From: Undaria pinnatifida
Taxonomy: Eukaryota > Sar > Phaeophyceae > Laminariales > Alariaceae
Assembly: GCA_012845835.1 (NCBI GenBank)
Contig: JABAKD010000005.1
Coordinates: 3,848,155 to 3,912,154 of the forward strand
Length of the DNA: 64,000 nucleotides
Reading direction: 5' to 3'
A program made the position numbers and the translations under genes. This document shows positions 12,101 through 19,458 of this stretch, piece by piece (position 1 is the stretch's first letter; the number at the start of each line of letters is the position of its first letter). The notes beneath the pieces were generated by a model. The model was not told the origin of the DNA. It did not search any database and was given only the letters and a program-made list of their open reading frames with translations.

Positions 12101-15100
12101 AACCCCATTCACGACTGGAAGGGGTTATAACCCCATTCACGACTGAAAGCGAGTTATAACCCCTTCACGGCTTAAACCCCATCCACGACTGGAAGGGGTT
12201 ATAACCTCATTCACGACTGGAGAGCCCCCTTTTTTGTGGGACAATTTACGTGGAATTAGTATAGGGACAGATTTTGGGGCTCTAAAGGGGTTAAGCCGAT
12301 AGCACATGCATGCTACGGTAAAGGCACTCCTCCTGACTTGAAGATCTCACGGGTCCCCAAAAAATTGTTCTCGAGCAAAACGGAAGGCAAGAGCTACCCG
12401 ATGACCCAAGCCCATGGCCTATAGGTAGACAACGCAAAACGTGCGGAAAAAAAACCAAAAAAATCAGACGATTGCGGGTAAAGGTGGGCCGGCTACCTGT
12501 CATGCTCGCGAAACAGTTTTGACCAAAAAGGGCTGCATCGCTACTACGAATCGTAGCACGAGTTTGATAGCTGCAACTGGCGACACATTCTCTACGTCAT
12601 AGAGGTGCAGCATTTTTTTTTCGTTGTGTCACGTGAGGACAGGAGGTTTTATGATCGAGACTCCTCCAAGAAAACCGAATTGGAGAAGAAAAGTAGAACT
12701 TGCGACCGGATTGAAAGATATTCATGGCCTAGGCAGACAACGAAAATCGTGCAGAAAAGGACCAAAATTCCGACGATTTCGGGCTAAGGTCTCTCCCTAT
12801 ACTAACTTCAAGTAATTTTTTCCCCAGAAGGGTTTCCGGTTGTGAAGGCGTTAAGGAGCCCCCCGTCATTCAGAAACCGCTTTACGCCAAAAAAAGGTAT
12901 ACCTCTATTGCAGCCCGCGTCAGGGGTGCGGCAGTTGACCATGGACGTAGGGTATGTGGCAGGGAGCTGAGGCAGTGTGCGACGCTCCAGCACGGAGCAT
13001 CACCTTTCCATTTTTCTGCCTGCTTTCGCGCATCCCTTCTATAATCTTCGCACTTTTTCTTTCTTTTACTACTCCCTCCCTGGACGTAACTCAGATCCGG
13101 GGTCACCAAGCAGGCTCTTCTCTCCCCCCCCCCCTCCCCACTACTGCACGCGCCTTCATTTTTTTATCGCCTGTGTTCCCGACCGACTACGAGAGCCTTG
13201 ACAGACGCGTGCTATGATAAGAGGTAGCAGTTTTTCGGTATTTTGTTTTTTTTTAAGTGACGGGCATGGGCTCCTTAACCCCTTTAGAGCCCCCGAACCC
13301 CTCCCTATACTAAAGCCAAGTAAATTTGTCCCCAAAAACGGGTTTCCAGTTGTAAAGGCGTTAACCCGTCTTAACCCTCCTTAACCCAAAATCGTCGGAA
13401 CGAATTCCATTCTTGTTTTCCAATACGCCTTTTTTATTGTATGCCTGTAGGCCGTATCGTACATATGTGGTTTTGTTTCATCGGGTTGAACTTTCAGGTC
13501 TACTTGAAAAAAAAAAAAAGTTTTTTTGGGTAGATGTATACTGTTAACAGTATAGAACTCCTCATCAGGTCAGAGAACTCAGAAAAAGAAAAAAACCATG
13601 GTTGGTGCGCACACCTACCGTTAGCATGTGTCGACATGGCGTATTGTTACCGTTCATGAGAGAACTGACAACAATATGTCATCTCTACGGCATGGCTCTT
13701 GTCGATAGCTTCCTCGTCCGCGTAGAGCACTCCACCACACCGACCCATCCCCCCGTTTGGCTGCCACGCCCCTATTTCGCCGACACAACACCAACGCGTC
13801 TGACACCCAACGTATTGTACGTCATTCCTGCCCCCGCTTTCTCCTGCTGCTTTCTGTGCTTTCCCGTGCGACAGATCGACAAGGACACCGGCTTCTTGAC
13901 GAAGAACATGCTCTGCGCACCCATCAAGGTACCCCCCCCCCCCCCCTCCCCCTCCCCCCGCCCTCTCGGGATGCCTGCCTGGTCGATGAAAACCCGACGT
14001 GCTCCGTCCGTCCCGAGATTGTAGGGGATGCGAGGGTCTATGGTCATACGACTGCGACTATGCATGAAATGAGTACCCACTCCTGCAATAGAAGCGTTTT
14101 CATTCCCGGCAAGAGTTGCCGTAAGTCATCCCCAGCTCATGATCTAGAGAGTTAGGGGCGGACAGATTGTTGAGTTATACTATTTATTTATTTATTTATT
14201 TATTTTTTTTTCATCCTCCGGCGGATGGGGAAAAATAAAGCTTTAGCTCACCACACTTCCACGTATTTTCATACGCGTCGTGTGTCGATTTAACTCAGTT
14301 GCTTTCGCAGCCCAACGCTAGCTGGCGCACCCTTCGGGTATACTATTGAATAAAAATATTTGTAACGACGTCAGCTGTGGGTGAATTCGACGACTTATCT
14401 AGATAGTTAGGGGCGGACAGATTGTTGAGCTATACTATTTGATGAAAATATTTGTAACGACGTCAGCTGTGAGTGAATTCGACGACTTAGGGTCGATACT
14501 CATCTCTGCAAGCTGCGTACTGAATCGATCGCCCGTCTTTAGTAAGCTTCATAAGTCAAAACCCAACACAAGATTACGTTGGATTTTGTTACCTATCATG
14601 TATAACTAATTGGCATACTATTATTTGTACGACCCACAGATGGTATTTTTTTCCGAGCGAGATCTCTGTGACACGGCTCGCTCCTGCGCACATGTTTAGC
14701 CACCGATGAGATCTGTGCGGTACGGCTCTTTACACAATGTTTCGTGGCGGAAGATGTAGGATCTATATGGTCTATTTACGGAGCTCCATCGTTCGCAGGA
14801 TGAAGTCGCACAAAAAGGAAAGCATCGCCACCTTTCAGGAGAGCGATCCTGCGCTATGACGACTGTGTTCGATTGAGGCTCTGTATACCTGGTAAAACCG
14901 GCTAACAAAATAATATTGAGTCAAAACGACATCAAACAAAGGTGGGTGCTGTTTTTTGCCCTCCTTTTTCTTCTTTTGATGATTCATCCAGCTACCAGTG
15001 GACCTCTGTAATATATCATGCTTTGTCGAATGGCATCTGAATGTCACGGCTCCTGCTCACAGGGCTTCTTTCAGGATGGGATCTGTAGGATCTATCTGCA

Positions 15101-18100
15101 CGATATCATACGGCTCTTGCACAACACCTCATTGAAGGAAAATTTTCTGTAAATATCATCTGTAGATGATCTGTCCGTTGTATGTGGCATGTGATCAAGG
15201 CTACGGCACGGGGATACCTCCCTTGTTCAACCTCCGCCATGACCACTTTTCACGAGTGACTGTGTCTCACTGACAACAAACACTCCAGGCGATGTGGTGG
15301 CGCAGCGCAGCTTACCATCCCATTTGCGGATTCACATGGCAAATTTTTTTCCACAACGCGAACATCACGAAAGCGTAAGGTCTTAAAAAGGGACACGGGG
15401 TTCACTCGTTCACTCGCGCGAGCCACCCCGAGCCACCGTAAAACTTTTCCCCAAAAGTGACCCCCCCCCCCTGCCGCGGTCTTGTTGGTGTTCGCGGGCC
15501 GCCCCAGTGACAGCGGCTGCAATGCGCGGCGGGACGCAAGCATCGAACGAAGAAAATATTGGCACCTGACGGCCGCTCGCGCGCGGAAACAACCCCGGGA
15601 TGATGCCCTCCCAACCCTCGCGACCCGACCCCCAACCCCTCCCCCCAAACCCCCATTCCTCTATAGGAGTAAGAATGGCGCTCCGCCTGGAAAGGAATGC
15701 GTGGTCAATGGTCGAATGACTAAGGCAATCAACGAATGAATAGCAACAAAAGGGTACCCCCCCCCCCGCCCTCCCAACCTCCAACCCCGCCTCCCCCTCC
15801 CCGTCATCAGACTACGGCCATGCAAGAACATCGAGTACACCCTCCCCCCTCCCCGCACACCCACCACCCCGCTCTAACCTCCAATTCACATCTCCCAATA
15901 CCCAACCCTACCCCACCGATCAGCTACCTTCCCCCCAATCAGAAAGAAGATGGTAGAAGCAAAACAGTTTGTATGTGGTATATGGAAGAAGCGTAATGGC
16001 CGCCCAAATGTTGGAGGTGTCTCTGTTGGTAGCAAAAACGCTGCTTCGTTCCCAATGGGATGGGTCCTCAATGGCCAAAGGGCTAAGGCAAGCAACAAAT
16101 GAGCACCCCCTCCCCCCGTCCCGTCTTCCCTTCCCTCAACCCCCTCCCCCGCCCGCCCCCCCCTCGAATCTTCGACCCCTCCCCCTGCAATGCAATGATG
16201 TCCGTCTTCCCCCCAACCACCCTTTTCAACTCCCTCCGCGCGTGCGTCGCCACACAAACAAAAAACAGTCGCGGAGAGGCGGCAACGTTGTGGCTGTCCT
16301 GCAGATGATAAACAAGAAGGGCGATAAGGACTTCACTGAACAGGCAAGCTTTTCAGCACTCTTTTTTGGTATGGTTTTGTGTTTTTTTGGTGCGTTTGAG
16401 TGCTTTTCTGGTATGATTTTTTTTTTTTTTCTTGTGGGTTTGAGTGCTTTTCCGGGCGCGTTGGTATTTAAAGTTTTGTCCGTTTTTTGGTGTGTCGTTG
16501 TTGTTTTCGTCGGTTTAGTGTAGATTTGTGTGAGGTAAGGTTGTGGCTGTCCTGAAGATGGTAGAAAACAAAGGGGATGAGGATTTCGCTAAACAAGCCA
16601 GCGTTATTCTGTGATTTTGTGCATTTTTGTCGATTTTTGTGCGTTTTTGAGCAATTTTGTGTGTTTTGTTTAATTTTTGTACGTTTTTTTGTGTATTTTT
16701 GGGTGGGTTTCCGTTTTGGGGGTTTACGGTTCGAGGTGGTGACATTGCAGCTGCCCTCCGGTTGGTAAACACGAAGAGGGGTCACTATACTACCGAACAG
16801 GTGATTTTGGAGTTATTTTCGGTATGATTTTGTGCGTTTTCGTGTGTTTTTGTACGTTTTGATGCGCTTTTTGTTTGGGTGCATCTTTGTTATTTTTCGT
16901 TTTCGTTTTCATCGTCGTTTTCCTTTCAAGGTGGTACCGTTGTGGCTATTGTGCAGATGGTGAAGGTTGTTGTGCAGAAGGTAAATGAGAAGGGGTATCA
17001 AGGAAGGATTTCACCAAACAGACGGGGTCTTGAGTGATGGTTCGTACGGTAGTGAGAGCTTTTGTGCATTTTTGGACAGGTTTTGGTGCGTTTAGTGGGC
17101 GCGTTCTCGGGTGTATCTTCGTTATTCCCGGTTTTTCTTCTTTCCTTTCGCCTTCATGTCGAGGTGGCATCGACGTGGCTAATCCTGCAGATGGCAAAAA
17201 AAAAAGAGATGAATCGGGCCTTCACCGAGCAGGCGACTTCGTGTTAGGTCCATATGCAGCAGCAGGAGGAGGAGTTGGTATTGTCCCGAGGGGCTTTAAA
17301 CCCACAATCGTCGGGTTTTCGTTCCTTTTTTTGTGGTTACAGCTTTTTGTTCTATATCTGCTACTAGGTCATGGGATGAGTTTCGTTGATTACCTACGAT
17401 TAATAGCAGGCCATGGGATATTGTAATGTTCATCTGGTGGCAGTTTTATTTTGCCCCCATTTCAGTTTTTCGGAGGCATCCGAAACTCCTTAAGTGAAGA
17501 GGGCGTACGAAAAAAAGATGGCGCGCCTCTACCGTGGCATGCGTCTGAGGAGCCTCAGAACAACGGCCTCGGAAAAACAGCTTCAGAAAAAGAGCCTCAG
17601 AGAAACAGCCTCAGAAAAACCGCCTCAGAAAACAGTCTCAGAAAAAAAGCCTCAGAAAAGTGGGTTTAGAAAAAATCCTAAAAAAATTGGCTTCCGAAAA
17701 ACAGCCTCAGGAAAGCAGCCTCAGAAAAACGACTTCAGAAAAACAGCCTCGGAGAAACAGCCTCAGAGAAGCCGCCTCAGAAAACGGCTGCAGAAAAAGG
17801 CTTCAGAAAAAAGCCTCCGAAAAATGGCTCAAGAAAAACAATCTCAGAAAACAGTTTCAGAAAAACAGCCTCAGAGAAACCGCCTCAGAAAACAGTCTCA
17901 GAAAAAAAGTCTCAGAAAAACAGCCTCAGAAAACGCCTCAGAAAACAGTCTCAGAAAATCAGCCTCCGAAAAACAGCCGCAGAGAAACCTCCTCAGAAAA
18001 CAGTCTCAGAAAACAGCCTCAGAAAAACAGACTCAGAGAAACCGCCTCAGAAAAACGACCTCAGGAAAAAATCCTCAGAAAAAGAAAAATAGCTTCAGAA

Positions 18101-19432
18101 AAAAATCGTGAGAAAAACATTGGTGCATCCCTTGCCCTAACTTGCTGCTGTAAATTCAGGATGCTGATGTGATGGAGATGTGCAACGTAAAGGTGGCTCA
18201 CGCGCTGGACACCACCTTCTCCGCGCTAGTAGCAGCCGAAAACGACTGGGCAAAAACCGCGGGTCGCCGTAAAAGCGTCGGTGGTGGCAGCGGTAGCAAC
18301 GACGGTAGCGGCGGCGGCGGTGGTGTTGACGCTGGTGGAGGCGTGCCTGCGGCAGACACAGCAGCAGCAACAGCGATAGCCGGCGGAGAAGTTGGGGATG
18401 TTATTGCTGCTGCTGCTGATAAGGGGGGGGGGGCGGGGGCGGCGGAGGGGAGGAGGGAGAGTTACCGGATCCGCAGGATGTCATCGACGGAAGGAGGGGG
18501 CGGGGGCACTTCTTTTGAGGTGTGTATGGTGTGGACGGGGGGGGGGGTAGGGGGGGGGAGGGGGGGGGGGCGGGGGGGGGGCGGGGGGGGTGGGGGTGTT
18601 GGTTCTGGTGGTGGTGGTGGTAGAGTGATGGTAGGGTGGTGATGCTGGTGGTGGCGGTGGCGGCGGTGGTGGTGAAGTGGTGGTGGTGGTGGTGGTGGTG
18701 ACCGACTCGGTGGCAAGAGAGCAAGGGGTGCTTGCTACACATGTAAAACTGAAAATGTACGCTAACGGACCACGCGTGTTTCCACAGGGGCTGCACCTTT
18801 TGGCCGAACACATCTGACATACGAGGCTACCCAGTATCACTAGAACGCACGTTTGTGACAGACACAACTTGCGCGTTCTTCCCAATCAACCAAATGTTTA
18901 CGACCAGTCCTCTTCGCCGCGTACACAGACAGCGTGCGTCAACCATGTAGTCGTGTCGAATATGTGGTGAGGTCTGTTGCCTCCCGCGGGAATTCGGTTC
19001 GGGGGTCCATGTGATGCCATCATCTCCCTCCTCTTCAAATCCACGATCTTCCTCCGACGGATAACTGACATGATATCTTCTTCTTCTTCCCCCCCCTCCC
19101 CCCCCCGCTCTCCCCCCTCCCCTCCTCCCCCCCTTTCCTCTCCCCCCCCCGCCCCCCCCCTCCCCCCCCCCTCCTTTCCCCACGCTTCCTACCGCGTCAC
19201 CGTACGCCTTCCGCGGGGGCTTCAATTCTCGGACGCATACCATTCTTTCCCATCGACGATAACGAAAACCGTCACCCTCATGTTGTCGATGGCGACAATT
19301 CTTCCACCGAACCGCGGCTTATTTTTTTCGCCGACGGGAGAGAAGGGCCAGCAGATCTCCAACCGGAGGGGGAGCGGCGCGTCGAGGGCGGACCTGGAGA
19401 AGCTTAAGCGCAGGACCGACTACGGGAAGGAG
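4307..19432 (+). CDS. GAF-domain signalling protein, multi-exon, 5' and 3' ends not found
   Basis: Nine exons (4307-4411, 5218-5289, 8791-8934, 10531-10602, 11491-11622, 13875-13928, 16269-16343, 18160-18519, 19355-19432) join in phase 0 to give 364 codons with no stop. Joined, exons 3-8 form a full GAF domain: helix LKDLKKQILADFVSTIGC, strand DRATLMFVD, core RKGIAGHCAATG and VNDPYSNEHFN, then FLTKNMLCAPIK and VVAVLQMINKKG. An NK...F...D signature like that of cyclic-nucleotide-binding GAF domains is present (NKKGDKDFTEQD), with Ala where the family usually has Glu. Before it lies a basic, helical N-terminal part; after it a Gly/Ala-rich low-complexity linker. No catalytic domain is visible, so phosphodiesterase, cyclase or pure sensor cannot be told apart. 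Cytoplasmic location is inferred from the absence of signal or membrane segments. Confidence 0.75.
4530..4795. repeat. Mosaic pentamer satellite (AAAGC, AAACC, CTAAC)
   Basis: Blocks of AAAGC, then AAACC, then about 13 uninterrupted CTAAC units (about 4619-4680), then AAACC again. The CTAAC block looks telomere-like but has a 5-bp period and lies inside an intron, so it is an interstitial satellite. Confidence 0.85.
4957..4990 (+). repeat. Decayed copy of an exon acceptor edge
   Basis: A pyrimidine tract, cag, then TCCCTCGATTTCGAG mirrors the true acceptor edge at 5217 (tag, CCCATCGATTTCGAG) 250 bp downstream. The frame after it does not match the exon. Confidence 0.5.
5155..5195. repeat. 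TTCCC pentamer tract
   Basis: About seven TTCCC units form the pyrimidine tract in front of the 5218 exon acceptor. Confidence 0.7.
5218..5289 (+). CDS. GAF gene exon
   Basis: Acceptor ttactag and a consensus donor GTGAGT at 5290. Encodes PIDFEYEPTLEDGNLSQGGS and four more residues: acidic and probably disordered. Phase 0 at both ends. Confidence 0.6.
5316..5450 (+). repeat. Dispersed repeat R, partial copy
   Basis: Contains GCCTGGTCGGTGAAAAC and GTGCTCCGTCCCGGCA, shared with 13965-14060, 23320-23600 and an inverted copy at 24610-24905. Origin unknown. Confidence 0.5.
5942..6195. mobile_element. MITE-D copy 2 (254 bp), best preserved
   Basis: Left GAGTCATCCCACGGTAGGG and right CCCTACCGTGGGATGACTC are near-perfect inverted repeats. 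TGCT stands on both sides and may be a target duplication. Interior as in the other D copies. Confidence 0.75.
6318..6416 (+). mobile_element. MITE-D copy 3, left part only
   Basis: Starts GAGTCATCCCACGCTAGG and runs through TCTGAGCTCCTACCATGAGG, then passes directly into the 53-bp array that begins at 6417. No right end is seen. Confidence 0.6.
6417..6833. repeat. 53-bp minisatellite with an A-B dimer structure
   Basis: Eight units start at 6417, 6470, 6523, 6576, 6629, 6682, 6735 and 6788. Odd units read GATCAACAGTCGCCCAAAACAC and even units GACGAACAGTCGCCCGAAACAT for the first six, giving a 106-bp higher-order repeat. The unit is an expanded piece of MITE-D (ACTTCGAAGGCATTCGTTCG region). 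Since 53 is not a multiple of 3, the open frames across it are not genes. Confidence 0.85.
7275..7540. mobile_element. MITE-1 copy (266 bp), abutting the next
   Basis: Starts GACGCGTGCTACGATAGAGG and ends CCTCTAGCGTAGCACGTG. Interior GGCCTCCTTAAGCA, TTCCGACGATTTTGGGTCAA and CCCGTCAGTCAGAAAC. Opposite orientation to the copy at 2538. Confidence 0.8.
7541..7828. mobile_element. MITE-1 copy (288 bp), tandem with the previous
   Basis: Starts AAGCGTGCTGCGATAAGAGG with no gap after the previous copy and ends CCTCTATCGTACCATGCGTC. One internal block is replaced by AGTATTAATAG where relatives read TTTTGGG. Confidence 0.8.
7830..8573. mobile_element. Composite MITE-1-like debris around a MITE-2
   Basis: Eroded MITE-1 words (cttgaggaggtt, ACTGATTTGGAGAGCAAAA, TTCCGACGA, and a final GTCGTTCAGAAAACG to CATGCGTCGG) flank an 18-C run at 7938-7955 and the MITE-2 copy at 8187-8443. 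Confidence 0.45.
8187..8443. mobile_element. MITE-2, copy 2 (about 257 bp)
   Basis: Left GATTCTTACTACGATAGCCC and right GGGGGGCTAACGTAGTAAGAC are inverted partners; the inner AACCAGCGATTTTC and AAAACCGGCGATTTTG arms extend the inverted repeat past 40 bp. This copy lacks the insertion seen in copy 1. Confidence 0.75.
8685..8735. repeat. (CAC)n trinucleotide tract
   Basis: About a dozen CAC/CCG units just upstream of the GAF exon at 8791; reads as poly-Thr or poly-His and is not taken as coding. Confidence 0.6.
8791..8934 (+). CDS. GAF gene exon, N-terminal helix
   Basis: Acceptor ggggcggcag and donor GTGCGC at 8935. The 48 codons run SMSIHNPDPARQARIEAAKA, then KRQRAIEYGNSALKATVREG, then NLKDLKKQ: charged and strongly helical, the helix that leads into the GAF fold. 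If ATG 8794 is a start codon, this could be the first coding exon and the two earlier exons would belong elsewhere. Confidence 0.75.
9113..9235. repeat. (TTG)n trinucleotide tract
   Basis: About 40 TTG units with GTG, ATT and CTG interruptions. Poly-Cys and poly-Val frames across it are artefacts. Confidence 0.85.
9549..9728. mobile_element. MITE-D copy 4, right side interrupted
   Basis: Carries GAATTTTCTGAGCTCCTAGC, CTCAATATCTCGCCC, CGATTTCGAAGGCATTCG and CTATAGTTCACACACTG, then is broken by the MITE-1 at 9729. A 21-C run lies just upstream (9514-9534). Confidence 0.6.
9729..9999. mobile_element. MITE-1 copy inserted into MITE-D
   Basis: Starts GACGCGTGCTTACGATGATAG. Interior CCCATGGCCTAGGTACGCAA and CCGACGAGTTTGGGTCAAAG are family blocks. 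The right end is truncated after GGTATACCTCTACC. Confidence 0.7.
10315..10462 (+). repeat. Short direct duplication about 100 bp apart
   Basis: CATTAATAGTACCAGTGTG with AATGGTTTC at 10331-10362 recurs as TTAATAGTGCCAGTGTG with AATGGTTTC at 10425-10459, separated by C and T tracts. It lies just upstream of the exon at 10531. Confidence 0.5.
10531..10602 (+). CDS. GAF gene exon, first GAF strand
   Basis: A T-rich tract and tttggcag acceptor; donor GTGGGT at 10603. Encodes ILADFVSTIGCDRATLMFVD and TPNQ: the opening helix and first beta strand of the GAF fold (the D-R-A-(S/T)-(L/I)-F-(L/V)-V-D pattern is typical). Phase 0 at both ends. Confidence 0.85.
10615..10850. repeat. Purine-rich low-complexity tract
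   Basis: G-rich GGGGAGG/GAGGAGG sequence with runs up to 13 G. Poly-Pro frames on the minus strand come from this and are not called. Confidence 0.7.
11491..11622 (+). CDS. GAF gene exon, GAF core
   Basis: Acceptor cttattttag and donor GTGAGA at 11623. Its 44 codons include ELFFFDGNTRISFPLRKGIA, GHCAATGVGLIVNDPYSNEH and FNAQ. The R-K-G-I-A-G-x-x-A-x-T-G and N-D-P-Y-x(3)-F pattern is the most diagnostic GAF segment in the window. Phase 0 at both ends. Confidence 0.9.
11985..12220. repeat. 74-bp minisatellite, about three units
   Basis: Unit: GACTGAAAGCGAGTTATAAC, CCCTTCACGGCTTAAACCCC, ATTCACGACTGGAAGGGG and so on; starts near 11993, 12067 and 12141. It passes straight into a TTAA mini-MITE whose left arm has the same words (ACCCCATTCACGACTGG). 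Confidence 0.75.
12205..12294 (-). mobile_element. TTAA mini-MITE, left end merged with an array
   Basis: Reads ACGACTGGAGAGCCCC, TAGTATAGGGACAGATTTTG and GCTCTAAAGGGGTTAA, the reverse orientation of the family. The right TTAA is at 12291-12294; the left arm is part of the 74-bp array. Confidence 0.6.
12300..12566. mobile_element. Diverged MITE-1 copy
   Basis: Blocks CATGCATGCTACGGTAAAGG, CCCATGGCCTATAGGTAGAC, CAGACGATTGCGGGTAA and a final GAATCGTAGCACGAG follow family order with much divergence. Confidence 0.5.
12583..12928. mobile_element. MITE-1 copy with mini-MITE remnant
   Basis: Blocks TCATAGAGGTGCAGC, TTCATGGCCTAGGCAGACAA, CCGACGATTTCGGGCTAAGG and CCCGTCATTCAGAAACCG, and the end GGTATACCTCTATTGCAGC. 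Between them is a partial TTAA mini-MITE (12792-12853, CTATACTAACTTCAAGTAAT). Confidence 0.65.
12955..13165 (-). repeat. Dispersed repeat F, copy 2 (empty site)
   Basis: Read on the minus strand: AGAGCCTGCTTGGTGACCCC, GGATCTGAGTTACGTCCAGG, GAGGGAGTAGTAAAAGAAAG. GAGTTACGTCCAGGGAGG is unbroken here, whereas in the copy at 52.6 kb a 182-bp element sits at that TA. Confidence 0.6.
13204..13632. mobile_element. MITE-1 copy (429 bp) with an intact mini-MITE
   Basis: Starts GACGCGTGCTATGATAAGAG and ends CACCTACCGTTAGCATGTGTC. The TTAA mini-MITE at 13279-13360 explains part of the extra length; an A-rich block explains more. Confidence 0.75.
13279..13360 (+). mobile_element. TTAA mini-MITE (82 bp) inside MITE-1
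   Basis: Flanked by TTAA at 13275-13278 and 13361-13364. Starts CCCCTTTAGAGCCCCCGAAC and ends GGGTTTCCAGTTGTAAAGGC. Uninterrupted MITE-1 copies read GGCTCCTTAACCCAAAATCG at this place. Confidence 0.75.
13875..13928 (+). CDS. GAF gene exon (18 codons)
   Basis: A pyrimidine-rich tract then gtgcgacag acceptor; donor GTACCC at 13929. Encodes IDKDTGFLTKNMLCAPIK, the GAF strand before the last hairpin ((T/S)-x-(N/S)-(M/L)-L-C-x-P-(I/V)). Phase 0 at both ends. Confidence 0.85.
13965..14075 (+). repeat. Dispersed repeat R, partial copy
   Basis: GCCTGCCTGGTCGATGAAAA, CCCGACGTGCTCCGTCCG, GATGCGAGGGTCTATGGTCA: close to 23515-23605. Confidence 0.55.
14147..14480. repeat. Direct duplication around an inserted block
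   Basis: GAGTTAGGGGCGGACAGATT and GTTGAGTTATACTATTT (14151-14186) recur at 14406-14442, each leading to AAAATATTTGTAACGACGTC. The first copy is interrupted by a block (about 14190-14340, CGGATGGGGAAAAATAAAGC) that also occurs at 59195-59310. Confidence 0.55.
14772..15012. mobile_element. MITE-E copy 1 (about 240 bp)
   Basis: Words TACGGAGCTCCATCG, AAAGCATCGCCACCTTTCAG, TTCGATTGAGGCTCTG, CAAAGGTGGGTGCTG and TTGATGATTCATCCAGC align in order with the copy nested at 19851-20095. The ends are weakly inverted. Confidence 0.55.
15020..15655. other. No recognisable gene
   Basis: Mixed sequence with a C-run (about 15462-15472) and open minus-strand frames caused by C-rich composition. I see no splice-flanked coding block and no inverted repeats. 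Confidence 0.4.
15660..15745 (+). pseudogene. LINE 3' end fragment
   Basis: Encodes SKNGAPPGKECVVNGRMTKA, matching the extreme C-terminus of the LINE fragment at 23080-23149 (SRNGASSRKGCVVNGQITKA). Truncated on its 5' side. Confidence 0.65.
15740..15940. repeat. C-rich low-complexity tract
   Basis: CCCCNCCCTCCCAACC-type sequence between two LINE tails. Poly-Pro frames are not called. Confidence 0.6.
15945..16103 (+). pseudogene. LINE 3' end fragment, frameshifted
   Basis: TATATGGAAGAAGCGTAATG, GCCGCCCAAATGTTGGAGGT and GGCTAAGGCAAGCAACAAAT match 23028-23149 at the nucleotide level, but the frame is broken. Confidence 0.65.
16269..16343 (+). CDS. GAF gene exon with a GC donor
   Basis: Acceptor aaaaaacag. 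The 25 codons SRRGGNVVAVLQMINKKGDK and DFTEQ are the last GAF hairpin and the NK...F part of the NKFD motif. The donor is GCAAGC: AG|GCAAG fits the known GC-AG class rather than GT-AG. Phase 0 at both ends. Four decayed copies follow in the intron. Confidence 0.85.
16527..17235 (+). pseudogene. Four tandem decayed copies of the GAF exon
   Basis: Copies end near 16595, 16802, 17022 and 17233. Copy 1 reads GKVVAVLKMVENKGDEDFAK and copy 2 GGDIAAALRLVNTKRGHYTT, both in open frames. Copy 3 has an internal GTTGTTGTGCAGAAGG-type duplication. Copy 4 keeps ILQMAKKKEMNRAFTEQ after a one-base shift. Between them runs shared TTTTGTGCGTTTTTG-type intron sequence, so the duplicated unit is exon plus flank (about 200-250 bp). 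Copies 1 and 2 could still be alternative exons. Confidence 0.75.
17270..17549. mobile_element. MITE-1 right half
   Basis: ACCCACAATCGTCGGGTTTT, GGCCATGGGATATTG, CGAAACTCCTTAAGTGAAGA and CCTCTACCGTGGCATGCGTC follow MITE-1 order; the left end is lost. Confidence 0.55.
17549..18115. repeat. GCCTCAGAAAAACA minisatellite
   Basis: Irregular 10-24 bp units of CTCAGAAAA(A)CAGCCT begin at the very edge of the MITE-1 terminus and continue for 560 bp. The unit resembles a MITE-1 subterminal block (ctcagaaagg). The Lys/Ser/Glu/Gln-rich frames across it are not genes. Confidence 0.8.
18160..18519 (+). CDS. GAF gene exon: end of GAF and Gly-rich linker
   Basis: Acceptor taaattcag and donor GTGTGT at 18520. 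Starts DADVMEMCNVKVAHALDTTF, the closing GAF helix (D-A completes NKFD as D, then A not E), followed by SALVAAENDWAKTAGRRKSV and a long Gly/Ser/Ala-rich stretch. Phase 0 at both ends if the donor is right; the GGGGG tract makes the 3' end uncertain. Confidence 0.7.
18530..18720. repeat. Poly-G and GGT tracts
   Basis: G runs of up to ten interrupted by C, A or T, then GGTGGTGGT. Open frames here are compositional. Confidence 0.8.
19085..19190. repeat. Poly-C tract
   Basis: CCCCCCTCCCC sequence upstream of the last GAF exon, with several runs of nine to ten C. Confidence 0.8.
19355..19432 (+). CDS. GAF gene exon (26 codons), last one seen
   Basis: Acceptor gccagcag; the 26 codons begin ISNRRGSGASRADLEKLKRR and end TDYGKE. 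The apparent donor GTACTG at 19433 is the first base of a MITE-like end (GTACTGTGAGGTTCTCCCTA), so either a transposon supplied the donor or the exon was truncated by it. Confidence 0.55.
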
Positions 19433-19458
19433 GTACTGTGAGGTTCTCCCTATAGCGC

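Noticed and set aside
17494-18172. 205-codon Lys/Ser/Glu/Gln-rich protein
   Set aside because: Minisatellite of CTCAGAAAA units with several equally open frames.
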